Shown here one piece after another: positions 1 to 8,429 of a DNA stretch of 64,000 nucleotides (the stretch's first letter is position 1; every line of letters starts with the position of its first letter). The notes beneath the pieces are model-generated. The model was not told the origin of the DNA. It searched no databases and saw only the letters and a list, made by a program, of their open reading frames with translations. Origin of the DNA: Sphingobacteriales bacterium (GTDB lineage: Bacteria > Bacteroidota > Bacteroidia > Sphingobacteriales > Sphingobacteriaceae); the NCBI GenBank assembly GCA_014763615.1, contig JACXVB010000003.1, positions 62,001 to 126,000 on the forward strand, read 5' to 3'. A program made the position numbers and the translations under genes.

Positions 1-1
1 T

Positions 2-1015
2 AACCGTCCTGATGTATTAGATTCTGCTTTATTAAGACCAGGTCGTTTTGATAGACAAATTTCTATCGATAAACCAGATTTAGTTGGTCGTGAGCAAATT
101 TTTAAAGTTCATCTTCAGCCACTAAAATTGGCTAAAGATGTAGATCCTAAAAAATTATCTGCTCAAACACCAGGTTTTGCAGGTGCAGAAATCGCTAACG
201 TTTGTAATGAGGCTGCCCTAATTGCTGCCCGTAAAAATAAAGAAGCGGTTGATATGCAAGATTTTCAGGATGCCGTTGACCGTGTAATCGGAGGTTTAGA
301 GAAAAAAAATAAAATCATCTCACCAGAAGAAAAGAAAATTGTTGCTTATCACGAGGCGGGTCATGCCATTGCGGGTTGGTTTTTAGAACATGCAGACCCA
401 TTGGTAAAAGTTTCTATCGTACCGAGAGGAATAGCCGCATTAGGTTACGCACAATATTTACCAAAAGAACAGTTTTTATATACCACAGAGCAACTTTTGG
501 ATGGGATGTGTATGACTATGGGAGGAAGAGTTGCTGAAGACATCACCTTCGGAAAAATTTCTACCGGAGCCCAAAATGATTTAGAACGTATCACAAAACT
601 AGCTTATGCGATGGTTGCTATTTATGGTATGAGCGAAAAAGTTGGTAATGTTTCCTTCAATGATCAAGGAGGAGAATATAATTTTAACAAACCTTATTCT
701 GATAAAACTGCCGAATTGATTGATATAGAAGTTAGAGAGTTGATTAATCAGGTTTATAAAAGAACTAAAGACTTATTGACAGAAAAGAGAGATGGTTTAG
801 AAGCCTTAGCTCAAAAACTTTTAGAAAAAGAAATCTTATTTCAGAGTGATTTAGAAGAGATTTTAGGTAAAAGACCTTTTGATAACAGAACCACTTATGA
901 TGAGTTTGTAAACGGTAAAGAAGGTGGCGATCAAGGGATTATTGCAGAAAACATCCATCCAGAACCTGTTGGAGACTCTACTGAACCACTAAAAAGCAAA
1001 GAGTCAGAAAATTAA
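2..1015 (+). CDS. ftsH: ATP-dependent zinc metalloprotease FtsH, C-terminal part (gene starts before the window)
   Basis: Membrane-anchored AAA+ protease that extracts and degrades membrane and regulatory proteins. The reading frame is open from base 2, so the gene is cut by the window edge; the TTG at 128 is not the real start. The visible part opens in the AAA second region of homology ([10 protein letters not shown]), then has the AAA lid helices, and the zinc-binding HEAGH at bases 350-364, followed by the TGAQNDLE segment that normally supplies the third (Asp) zinc ligand. The C-terminal tail is acidic and low in conservation, as is usual for Bacteroidota FtsH. A hairpin terminator follows directly. 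Identification is firm. Confidence 0.97.
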   Translation, partial: NRPDVLDSALLRPGRFDRQISIDKPDLVGREQIFKVHLQPLKLAKDVDPKKLSAQTPGFAGAEIANVCNEAALIAARKNKEAVDMQDFQDAVDRVIGGLEKKNKIISPEEKKIVAYHEAGHAIAGWFLEHADPLVKVSIVPRGIAALGYAQYLPKEQFLYTTEQLLDGMCMTMGGRVAEDITFGKISTGAQNDLERITKLAYAMVAIYGMSEKVGNVSFNDQGGEYNFNKPYSDKTAELIDIEVRELINQVYKRTKDLLTEKRDGLEALAQKLLEKEILFQSDLEEILGKRPFDNRTTYDEFVNGKEGGDQGIIAENIHPEPVGDSTEPLKSKESEN

Positions 1016-1019
1016 TATG

Positions 1020-1053
1020 AAATCCCTTCGATTAAATTCGGAGGGATTTTCTT
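1020..1053 (+). terminator. Rho-independent terminator of ftsH
   Basis: A 12-bp inverted repeat (AAATCCCTTCGA with TCGGAGGGATTT, one G-T pair) with a short AT loop and a T-rich tail lies five bases after the ftsH stop. Confidence 0.75.
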
Positions 1054-1091
1054 TATTATCATAAATAAATTTTCCTTTAATTTAGCCTCAA

Positions 1092-1763
1092 ATGAAGGAT
1101 AGTACCACTTCTAAAGAAAAACTCTTAAAAAAAATTAGAAAAGCTTTATTAGAAAAGAGGGATAACCCTTATCCTAATTTAGAAGATTTACCACTATATC
1201 CACCACTTACAGATTCTTTAGAAATTGTTTTTGCAGAAGAATTTACAAAAGTAAGCGGCTCCTTTGTTTATTGTGAAGATGAAATTCAGTTCATTGAAAA
1301 TATCTTGTTATTAGCTGATCAGAAAAAATGGCGAAAAATCTATTGTTGGGAACCTGCTTTACAAGATTTACTTCATCAATACGAATACCCTTTTTATGCT
1401 ACGGATAAAGATTTTGAATTGGCAGAAGTAGGAATCACCCTTTGCGAAACACTAATAGCAAGAAATGGTTCTGTCATGATTAGCAACGGAAATGCCGCAG
1501 GAAGAAGATTAAGTATTTATCCAAGTGCACATATTGTTGTGGCCTACACTTCACAATTAGTTCCTGATTTAAAAGATGCCTTTAAATTAATTAAGCAAAA
1601 ATACGGTAAGCAACTTCCTTCTATGATTTCAAATATCACTGGACCAAGTAGAACCGCAGATATTGAAAAAACATTAGTTTTAGGTGCTCACGGCCCTAAA
1701 GAGTTCTTTGTTTTTTTATTGGATGATAGCCATCAGAAAAAGACATCATCAAAGTCGTTTTAA
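1092..1763 (+). CDS. LUD-domain protein (LutC/YkgG family)
   Basis: A 223-residue protein of the LUD (DUF162) family, related to LutC, a subunit of the LutABC lactate oxidation complex. The C-terminal signature is clear: GPSRTADIE followed about 10 residues later by a GAHGPKE motif, as in LutC. The central 'ETLIARNGSVMIS' segment also fits. No lutA or lutB is adjacent, so an actual lactate role is not supported by context. It stands alone between ftsH and a radical SAM gene, about 75 bases after the ftsH stop, and its mRNA probably starts after the ftsH terminator. The family call is firm; the substrate is unknown. Confidence 0.85.
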   Translation: MKDSTTSKEKLLKKIRKALLEKRDNPYPNLEDLPLYPPLTDSLEIVFAEEFTKVSGSFVYCEDEIQFIENILLLADQKKWRKIYCWEPALQDLLHQYEYPFYATDKDFELAEVGITLCETLIARNGSVMISNGNAAGRRLSIYPSAHIVVAYTSQLVPDLKDAFKLIKQKYGKQLPSMISNITGPSRTADIEKTLVLGAHGPKEFFVFLLDDSHQKKTSSKSF

Positions 1764-1837
1764 GTTTTGATGATGTGTACCCTTTATGAATAATTAAATC
1801 TATTTTAAAATTACTAAGTATTTTAGTAATTTTAGAG

Positions 1838-2893
1838 GTGAAAAATGATAATTTTAAAGGTAGAGGAGCTCAACTCAACCCAAACAATAAATTCTCTAAA
1901 AATCAATATCAAACCGATTTTATTGAAGGTTTAGATGAACCTTTTCTAGAGAACTCCACTACAGAGTTCATTCAGGAATTTCCCAAAAAAATCATCAGTG
2001 TAAGTAAAAGTCCCGATATTCCTTTCATGTATTCTATCAACCCTTACCAAGGTTGCGAGCATGGTTGCGTTTACTGCTACGCTCGTAATGCTCAGGAATA
2101 TTGGGGTTTCAGTGCTGGCCTAGATTTCGAAAGAAAAATCATGTACAAACCCAATGCGGCTAAAACTTTAGCGCAGCAATTCAATCATAAAAACTATGAT
2201 ATGCATCCTATTTTATTATCAGGAAACACAGATTGCTACCAACCAGCAGAACGAAAGTTTAAAATTACTCGCTCGCTCTTAGGCGTTTTTCTAAAGTATC
2301 AGCATCCTGTCAGTATCATCACAAAAAACAATCTTCTTTTACGTGATTTAGATCTTTTAGAAACATTAAATACTAAAGATTTAATTCATATCAACATCAG
2401 CTTAACTACATTAAATGAAGATTTACGTCAAAAATTAGAACCCAGAACAGTTACTGGAAAAGGCAGATTAAAGATAATTGAGACTTTAGCAAAAAAAAAT
2501 ATTCCGGTTAGGGTGATGATTGCGCCCATTATTCCAGGCCTAAATAGCGAAGAAATCCCAAACTTATTAAAAGCTGCGGCAGGCGCAGGAGCAAATGACG
2601 CCTGTTTTACCATTGTTAGATTAAATGGTGCTATTTCAGGGATTTTCAAAGATTGGATTGAAAAAACCTATCCATGCAGTGCAGAAAAAGTTTTACATCA
2701 AATTGCTGCTTGCCATCAAAGAAAATTAAATGATAGCAGGTGGGGAAAAAGAATATCAGGCGATGGAAATGAGGCTGAGGCTATTCACCAGCTATTTAGG
2801 CTATCCTACAAAAAATACATGAAAAACAAAGCTATGAAACCTTTTAACACTCAAATATTTGTGAAGCCACAACAGCAATTGAGCTTGTTTTAA
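1838..2893 (+). CDS. Radical SAM protein of the PA0069 / SplB-like family
   Basis: A 351-residue enzyme with a [4Fe-4S]-binding CxxxCxxC motif (C73, C77, C80; context GCEHGCVYCYARN), the signature of the PA0069-type radical SAM family related to spore photoproduct lyase. The rest is a TIM-barrel-like body with 'ILLSGNTDCYQPAE' and 'VMIAPIIPGLN' segments typical of the group. The start is the GTG at 1838; no upstream in-frame ATG fits. The family has no settled substrate; a role in nucleic acid repair or modification is only inferred from SplB. A monocistronic unit, with 74 bases to the upstream gene and 153 to the next. Confidence 0.88.
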   Translation: MKNDNFKGRGAQLNPNNKFSKNQYQTDFIEGLDEPFLENSTTEFIQEFPKKIISVSKSPDIPFMYSINPYQGCEHGCVYCYARNAQEYWGFSAGLDFERKIMYKPNAAKTLAQQFNHKNYDMHPILLSGNTDCYQPAERKFKITRSLLGVFLKYQHPVSIITKNNLLLRDLDLLETLNTKDLIHINISLTTLNEDLRQKLEPRTVTGKGRLKIIETLAKKNIPVRVMIAPIIPGLNSEEIPNLLKAAAGAGANDACFTIVRLNGAISGIFKDWIEKTYPCSAEKVLHQIAACHQRKLNDSRWGKRISGDGNEAEAIHQLFRLSYKKYMKNKAMKPFNTQIFVKPQQQLSLF

Positions 2894-3046
2894 GTCCTCA
2901 CTGAATTAAAATTTCAATCTTCCAATTGTTTTAGTAATTTTCGGAGCTTAAATCCTAAAAATAATATTCTGAACAATGGTGCTTCAGATTTAAATTCATA
3001 ACTTTAACTTTATACCAATTAAGTTTTTAGTCTAATTATTTAATTT

Positions 3047-4126
3047 ATGAATCAAAAAATAAGATCTTTAATAAAAAGTACCGGGAAATATATCCCTCAT
3101 AAAATTGTGAAAAACGAAGATTTTATGACCCATAGCTTTTTTGAAAAAGATGGTTCTCCTGTTTTGAGAAATAATGCAGATGTGATTAATAAATTTCAGG
3201 CAATTACAGATATTGAAGAACGCCGTTATGCTGATCCAGAACAAATGACATCGGATTTGGCCCACTTGGCAGCAAAAAATGCTATCGAAAGATGCCATCA
3301 AAACCCAGAAGAATTAGACTATATTATTGTTGCCCATAATTTTGGAGATATTAAATTCGGAGAGAACAGAACCGACATGGTTCCTACTTTGGCCAGCAGG
3401 GTGAAACATAAATTAGGCATCCAAAACCCAAACTGTGTAGCTTATGATTTACCTTTTGGTTGCCCAGGATGGCTACAAGGGATGATTCAAGCTAATTACT
3501 ATATCCAATCAGGAGATGCTAAAAATGTCATGGTAATTGGTGCAGAAGCTTTATCAAGAATTATTGATCCTCATGACAAAGACAGCATGATATATTCTGA
3601 CGGTGCGGGAGCAACCATCCTAACAGCATCAGAAAAACAAGGAAAAGGTATTTTAAGCCATAAATCTCAAACTCATACCCAAAACGAAGCTTGGTTTTTG
3701 AGAATGGAAGGCTCCAGTAAAGAAGATTATGAAGCCTATAAAAACATCTATCTTAAAATGGATGGCAGAAAAGTATATGAATACGCCTTAGTAAACGTTC
3801 CATTGGTGATGCAAATGGCGGTAGAAAAGGCAGGCATCACCCCAGATAAAATTACAAAAGTGCTTGTTCATCAAGCAAATGGAAAAATGGATGAGGCGAT
3901 TTTAAAACGTTTCTTTAAATTGTATGACATTGATAACCCACCTTCAGATATTATGCCTATGACTATTGCAAAATTAGGAAATTCTTCTGTCGCAACTATA
4001 CCCACTTTGTTAGATATGATATTGAATAATGAAATGGGAGATCATCATCTGGTAGAAGGAGATATCGCTTTATTGGCCTCCGTTGGAGCGGGAATGAACA
4101 TTAATGCCATGATCTATCAGTTCTAA
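3047..4126 (+). CDS. 3-oxoacyl-ACP synthase III family protein (FabH-like)
   Basis: A 359-residue thiolase-fold condensing enzyme. The catalytic triad of the KAS III family is visible: Cys139 (FGCPGW), His275 (VLVHQANGK) and Asn312 (KLGNSSVAT). It is some 30 residues longer than a housekeeping FabH and has an N-terminal insert around residues 25-50, so it is probably a paralogue that makes a specialised acyl or ketoacyl chain rather than the priming enzyme of fatty acid synthesis. The stop codon is followed without a gap by the ATG of a secreted NTF2-like protein, which suggests coupled translation. No acyl carrier protein or ketoreductase lies nearby. Confidence 0.88.
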   Translation: MNQKIRSLIKSTGKYIPHKIVKNEDFMTHSFFEKDGSPVLRNNADVINKFQAITDIEERRYADPEQMTSDLAHLAAKNAIERCHQNPEELDYIIVAHNFGDIKFGENRTDMVPTLASRVKHKLGIQNPNCVAYDLPFGCPGWLQGMIQANYYIQSGDAKNVMVIGAEALSRIIDPHDKDSMIYSDGAGATILTASEKQGKGILSHKSQTHTQNEAWFLRMEGSSKEDYEAYKNIYLKMDGRKVYEYALVNVPLVMQMAVEKAGITPDKITKVLVHQANGKMDEAILKRFFKLYDIDNPPSDIMPMTIAKLGNSSVATIPTLLDMILNNEMGDHHLVEGDIALLASVGAGMNINAMIYQF

Positions 4127-4588
4127 ATGAAAAAACTCTTTTTAGCAATAGGCTTTTTATTTTGCTTTATGGTGTCTAAAGCCCAATCTGTGGATGAATT
4201 AGCCGTACAACAAGTAATTGATGTATTATTTAAGAGTATGACGGCGAAAGATTCTGCGGCTATTAAATCTGTAATGCACCCAAGTGCAAGATTGCAGAGC
4301 GTCTCGATGGATGTCTCTGGGAAACCTCATTTACAATTAGAAAGTGTTGATGATTTTGCTAAACAAATAGCATCAATTCCACCAAACGTCAAAATTGAAG
4401 AGCGGGTTCTTTTTTATGATGTGAAAGTTGATGGAAACCTAGCACAAGTTTGGGTAGAATATCAATTTTACCTGAATGATAAAATGAGCCATTGTGGTGT
4501 TGATGCTTTTCAGCTATTTAAAAATGAGGATGGCGATTGGAAAATCATTCAAATTTCTGACACTCGCCATAAAGATAACTGTGATTAA
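4127..4588 (+). CDS. Secreted NTF2-like (SnoaL/DUF4440-type) protein
   Basis: A 153-residue protein with a clear signal peptide (residues 1-20, MKKLFLAIGF... ending in SKAQS). The mature part has the NTF2-like layout: a first helix with 'VQQVIDVLFKSMTAKDSAAI', a 'MHPSARLQ' strand, and a final curved sheet containing VWVEYQFYLND and 'CGVDAFQLFKNEDGDWKIIQISDTR'. Such folds act as small ligand-binding domains or cyclases/isomerases, but no catalytic residues can be assigned. Its start abuts the stop of the FabH-like gene, so the two are probably one operon. Function unknown. Confidence 0.75.
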   Translation: MKKLFLAIGFLFCFMVSKAQSVDELAVQQVIDVLFKSMTAKDSAAIKSVMHPSARLQSVSMDVSGKPHLQLESVDDFAKQIASIPPNVKIEERVLFYDVKVDGNLAQVWVEYQFYLNDKMSHCGVDAFQLFKNEDGDWKIIQISDTRHKDNCD

Positions 4589-4678
4589 AACGATACAAGG
4601 CTTTGGATGCAATTAAAAACAGACTAAAGCGGTAATAAATGTTGGTTAAAATGCTTAATTGCATACAAAAGATGATTA

Positions 4679-4834
4679 TTAAGATTTTTCTTGAGGTAGG
4701 TTAGAGAAATCAACGCCGCATTTACAATTAGTTCCGCAACCTTTTTTCGCTCTGAAACTTTTTAGCATAGTTTTTCCTAAATAAAAAACCGCTGCTACAA
4801 AAAGTATTAAAACAAATATAACTTGAATATCCAT
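4679..4834 (-). CDS. FeoB-associated Cys-rich membrane protein, 51 aa
   Basis: A small gene on the minus strand, read by translation of the gap between the NTF2-like gene and bipA. The product of 51 residues has one N-terminal transmembrane helix (VIFVLILFVAAVFYL), a basic turn (KSFRAKK) and a Cys cluster GCGTNCKCG (three Cys). This architecture is that of the FeoB-associated Cys-rich membrane protein family, proposed to help ferrous iron uptake or sense metal. No feoA or feoB is in the window, so this copy is an orphan. ATG at 4834, TAA at 4679-4681. It is too short to be certain, but composition and motif are convincing. Confidence 0.7.
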   Translation of the reverse strand: MDIQVIFVLILFVAAVFYLGKTMLKSFRAKKGCGTNCKCGVDFSNLPQEKS

Positions 4835-4920
4835 CTCACTACAAAGTTAAGTTAATGTTGGCAAATCATCGTCATTTCATTTTCAAATCATCAATCTGCT
4901 TTATTTACAAATAATAAGCG

Positions 4921-4928
4921 TAGCTTTG
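4921..4928 (+). promoter_or_regulatory. Bacteroidota-type -7 element upstream of bipA
   Basis: TAGCTTTG matches the TAnnTTTG -7 consensus 26 bases before the bipA ATG, which gives a leader of about 20 bases. The -33 TTG is imperfect (a T-rich run about 18 bases upstream). Confidence 0.45.
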
Positions 4929-4954
4929 CAAAAATTTTTTTAAGGCTTTTTTGC

Positions 4955-6766
4955 ATGCAAAAGATAAGAAATATTGCGATAATCGCACACGTTGACCACG
5001 GTAAAACCACACTGGTTGATAAAATTTTACACTCTTGTTCTATCTTTAGAGATAATGAATCTACAGGAGAATTAATATTAGATAACAATGATTTAGAACG
5101 TGAACGAGGAATTACCATCGTTTCTAAAAACGTTTCTGTTCAATATAAAGACGTTAAAATCAACATTATTGATACCCCTGGTCACGCCGATTTTGGCGGT
5201 GAGGTAGAGCGTGTATTAAAAATGGCTGATGGTGTTTTATTATTATGTGATGCTTTTGAGGGAGCTATGCCTCAAACTCGTTTCGTAACTCAAAAAGCAT
5301 TGGCTTTAGGCTTAAAGCCGATTGTAGTGGTTAACAAAGTAGATAAAGAAAACTGCCGCCCAGAAGAAGTTTACGAACAAATTTTCGAATTATTCTTCAA
5401 CTTAGAGGCGACAGAAGAGCAATTAGATTTCCCTGTAATTTACGGTTCATCTAAGCAAGGCTGGATGAATACGGATTGGAAAACCCCAACAGACAATATC
5501 TTTCCTTTAATGGATGCTATTTTAGAAAACATTCCACCAGCTCCAATCCAAGAAGGCACTTTACAAATGCAAATCACTTCTTTAGATTATTCATCTTTCG
5601 TAGGTCGTATTGCTATTGGTAGAGTTGCCCGCGGAACCATTAAAGAAAATATGCCTGTTTCTTTGGTGAAACGTGATGGAAAAATTGTTAAATCAAGAAT
5701 CAAAGAATTATACACTTTTGAAGGCTTAGGAAAAGTAAAAGTTACCGAAGTTTCTTCAGGAGATATATGCGCTGTAGTAGGTATTGATGGTTTTGATATT
5801 GGCGATACCATTGCCGATTTCAACAATCCAGAACAATTAGAAGTAATCCATATTGATGAGCCAACCATGAACATGTTGTTCACCATCAATAACTCTCCAT
5901 TTTTTGGTAAAGAAGGAAAATTTGTAACCTCACAGCGTTTACGCGAGCGTTTATTTAAAGAGATGGAGAAAAACTTAGCCTTAAAAGTGGTTGAAACAGA
6001 ATCTCCTGATGCTTATTTGGTTTATGGCCGTGGTATTCTGCATTTATCGGTTTTGATTGAAACGATGCGTCGTGAAGGATATGAATTACAAGTTGGGCAG
6101 CCACAAGTTATCGTAAAAGAAATTGATGGTGTAAAATGCGAACCTGTAGAAACCCTAATTGTTGATGTGCCGGGTGAAGTTGCTGGTAAAGTAATTGAAT
6201 TGGTAACCCAACGTAAAGGCGACCTATTAATCATGGAACCTAAAGGTGATTTACAACATTTAGAGTTTGAAATCCCCGCTCGTGGTATTATCGGACTAAG
6301 AAATAATGTTTTAACTGCTACGGCAGGAGAGGCCATCATGGCACACCGCTTTAAAGCTTATGAGCCTTGGAAAGGAGTAATTCCTGGCCGTTTAAATGGT
6401 GTTTTAATCTCTATGGATAAAGGGATGACGACTGCCTATGCCATAGATAAATTGCAAGATAGAGGTCGTTTCTTTGTTGATCCAGGAGTGGATATTTACG
6501 AAGGTCAAATCTTAGGAGAACATATCAGAGATAACGATTTAGTCATAAACGTAACCAAAGGAAAACAGTTAACCAATATGAGAGCTTCTGGTACTGATGA
6601 CAATACACGTATTGCTCCTGCAATTAAATTCTCATTAGAAGAATGTATGGAATATATTCAAGCTGATGAATATATCGAAGTTACGCCTGCAAGCATCCGT
6701 TTGCGTAAGATTTACTTAACAGAGAATGAGCGCAAAATAAACTCGAAGAAGTTTGTGAATCAATAG
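4955..6766 (+). CDS. typA: Ribosome-associated GTPase TypA/BipA
   Basis: A 603-residue translational GTPase, full length for the family (about 600). The G1 motif AHVDHGKTTL is at residues 11-20, G3 DTPGHADFGG follows at about 74-83, and G4 is VVNKVD. The order of domains is GTPase, EF-Tu-like domain 2, two EF-G III/V-like domains and the BipA-specific C-terminal domain (containing TNMRASGTDDNTRIAP), which separates it from EF-G and LepA. BipA binds the 70S ribosome and assists 50S assembly and growth under stress, including cold. It is a single-gene unit with its own -7 box and a strong terminator. Confidence 0.97.
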   Translation: MQKIRNIAIIAHVDHGKTTLVDKILHSCSIFRDNESTGELILDNNDLERERGITIVSKNVSVQYKDVKINIIDTPGHADFGGEVERVLKMADGVLLLCDAFEGAMPQTRFVTQKALALGLKPIVVVNKVDKENCRPEEVYEQIFELFFNLEATEEQLDFPVIYGSSKQGWMNTDWKTPTDNIFPLMDAILENIPPAPIQEGTLQMQITSLDYSSFVGRIAIGRVARGTIKENMPVSLVKRDGKIVKSRIKELYTFEGLGKVKVTEVSSGDICAVVGIDGFDIGDTIADFNNPEQLEVIHIDEPTMNMLFTINNSPFFGKEGKFVTSQRLRERLFKEMEKNLALKVVETESPDAYLVYGRGILHLSVLIETMRREGYELQVGQPQVIVKEIDGVKCEPVETLIVDVPGEVAGKVIELVTQRKGDLLIMEPKGDLQHLEFEIPARGIIGLRNNVLTATAGEAIMAHRFKAYEPWKGVIPGRLNGVLISMDKGMTTAYAIDKLQDRGRFFVDPGVDIYEGQILGEHIRDNDLVINVTKGKQLTNMRASGTDDNTRIAPAIKFSLEECMEYIQADEYIEVTPASIRLRKIYLTENERKINSKKFVNQ

Positions 6767-6782
6767 TTTGAAGCAAAAAATC

Positions 6783-6820
6783 AAAAGGGTTTGAGAAATG
6801 AATTTCTCAAACCCTTTTTT
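6783..6820 (+). terminator. Strong Rho-independent terminator after typA
   Basis: A perfect 16-bp stem (AAAAGGGTTTGAGAAA and its complement) with a TGAA tetraloop and a T6 tail, 16 bases past the typA stop. Confidence 0.9.
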
Positions 6821-6949
6821 ATGAAGGCTGAAATTAGTAGAGAATTATTTAAAGCGAGAAACAATCACATCTTATAGCTTCCATTAAGAATCAAAAGGAA
6901 TAAACTCTCATTCACTTTTTAGTTAGTGTTAACTGTAATTTTTAAAAAT

Positions 6950-6957
6950 TATATTTG
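6950..6957 (+). promoter_or_regulatory. -7 promoter element of the polysaccharide cluster
   Basis: TATATTTG fits TAnnTTTG and lies 17 bases before the ATG of the first cluster gene, giving a leader of roughly 10 bases. The -33 box is poor. Confidence 0.45.
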
Positions 6958-6974
6958 TAGTCTTATTCAGATAA

Positions 6975-7652
6975 ATGCGAAACGACCGATTAAGCCCAAC
7001 CGTATTTCATACTAGATACATTGTTTTAAGTCAACTTCGAGATGAAACAATTTCTCAACTAAAAAAAATTAATCAGACTCATCAAATTGAAACTTTAGTT
7101 GACTTTGGTTGCGGAGATATGCCTTATCGAAGTGTAATTGAGCCTATGGTAGATAAGTATTTGGGTGTAGATTTGAAAATAAACCCAAAAGCAGAACATC
7201 ATATAGATTTTGATAGCAAAACAACCCTACCTGATAATTTTGCAGACGTTGTTTTATCTAATCAAGTGTTAGAACATGTAGATAATCCTAGCGGTTACTT
7301 GCAAGAAGCATTTCGAATTTTAAAACCCTCTGGATATCTTGTGATATCTACTCACGGTTATTGGTTCTATCATCCAACACCTAATGATTATTGGAGGTGG
7401 ACAAGTGCTGGACTACGAAAAACGATGGAGGCTGAAGGCTTCAAAATAAACTCTTTTCATGGAATTTTAGGTTTAGCTGCTAGCGGATTGCAATTGTTTC
7501 AAGATGGTATCGTACTTAAACTGCATAAAATTCTTATTCCAATATTCGCATTAATGATGCAATTTCTCATTCGTTTAGTAAATAAATTAAATTCACAAGA
7601 GCAACGAAATAGAGATGGTGCAGTTTATGTGATAGTAGCACAAAAATTATAG
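6975..7652 (+). CDS. Class I SAM-dependent methyltransferase (polysaccharide cluster)
   Basis: A 225-residue protein with the Rossmann SAM-binding motif I LVDFGCGDMPYR (about residues 41-52), acidic strand-2 end (YLGVDLK) and the motif 'LSNQVLEHVDNPSGYLQEAFRILKPSGYLVIST', typical of the methyltransferase 11/23 type. A hydrophobic segment near residues 182-200 (ILIPIFALMMQFLIRLV) may touch the membrane. It is the first gene of a plus-strand surface glycan cluster; the next gene, another methyltransferase, starts 6 bases later. The acceptor is probably a sugar or lipid-linked glycan intermediate, but that comes from context only. Confidence 0.85.
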   Translation: MRNDRLSPTVFHTRYIVLSQLRDETISQLKKINQTHQIETLVDFGCGDMPYRSVIEPMVDKYLGVDLKINPKAEHHIDFDSKTTLPDNFADVVLSNQVLEHVDNPSGYLQEAFRILKPSGYLVISTHGYWFYHPTPNDYWRWTSAGLRKTMEAEGFKINSFHGILGLAASGLQLFQDGIVLKLHKILIPIFALMMQFLIRLVNKLNSQEQRNRDGAVYVIVAQKL

Positions 7653-7658
7653 TTAAAA

Positions 7659-8429
7659 ATGTCTGAAAAAGTACATAAAAGTAATGTTGTATCATACTAT
7701 GATGAACATGCTAAATTTAAGATAAGAGATTATTTAAACGTAAATCCAAGAGTTCATGAGGCTTGGCAGACATTAATCAGAAACACACCATTTACACCAA
7801 ACCGTATATTAGAGGTAGGTTGTGGTATTGGAAGCATTTGTGCAAAAATGAATAAAAAATGGCCAAATGCAACCATCACAGGAATGGATATCAGCACACA
7901 ATCCATAGCTATTGCCACAAAATTATTTGCAAATAAAAATGTCAATTTTATTGAATCCCAGCTTAAAGAAGATGTTTTTAATGAGAAATTCGATCTCATA
8001 GTTTTCATGGATGTTTACGAACATATAGCCGTTTTTGATAGAGCGGTAGTACATGCTTCTCTAAAAAAACTTTTGAATAATAAAGGAATAATTTTTCTTT
8101 CAGTGCCCACCCCACATAATCTCAAATGGTCTTTAAAGCATAAGCCTGAGACTATGCAGCCTGTTGATGAACATATTTCTTTTGAAGTAATCAATAAATT
8201 AGCCAACGATACAGATACAGAAGTTCAGCTTTATCAAAAGAAAAGCATTTGGAACACCGGTGATTACGCTCATATAGTTTTAGAAAAAAATGATGATTTT
8301 GAAGCCGCCTTTTTTGTAAATAAACCAATCTCCTTTTTTGAAAGAGCAAAGCGCATTTTTCGTAAAACTAAAAACCAATTCACAAAACCTATAAGAAGAT
8401 TTAGAGTGAATAAAAAATTAAACACGTGA
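7659..8429 (+). CDS. Class I SAM-dependent methyltransferase (polysaccharide cluster)
   Basis: A 256-residue protein with SAM motif I ILEVGCGIGSICAKM at about residues 49-63, GMDIS at the end of strand 2, and 'FDLIVFMDVYEHI' as motif II. The C-terminal 30 residues are strongly basic (FERAKRIFRKTKNQ), perhaps for binding an acidic membrane or glycan. It overlaps the next gene by four bases (GTGA), which indicates translational coupling with the glycosyltransferase that follows. Methyl acceptor not predictable; methylation of a sugar hydroxyl or terminal residue in the glycan is a reasonable guess. Confidence 0.85.
   Translation: MSEKVHKSNVVSYYDEHAKFKIRDYLNVNPRVHEAWQTLIRNTPFTPNRILEVGCGIGSICAKMNKKWPNATITGMDISTQSIAIATKLFANKNVNFIESQLKEDVFNEKFDLIVFMDVYEHIAVFDRAVVHASLKKLLNNKGIIFLSVPTPHNLKWSLKHKPETMQPVDEHISFEVINKLANDTDTEVQLYQKKSIWNTGDYAHIVLEKNDDFEAAFFVNKPISFFERAKRIFRKTKNQFTKPIRRFRVNKKLNT

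Noticed and set aside
1743-1776. Inverted repeat ACATCATCAAA / TTTGATGATGT at the end of the LUD gene
   Set aside because: It includes the stop codon but has no T tract and a 12-base loop; too weak to call a terminator.
2428-2649. Minus-strand ORF within the radical SAM gene, and similar antisense frames (for example 5587-5889, 6022-6339, 8938-9327, 32012-32302)
   Set aside because: They are mirror frames of well supported genes, with no recognisable family, signal or RBS.
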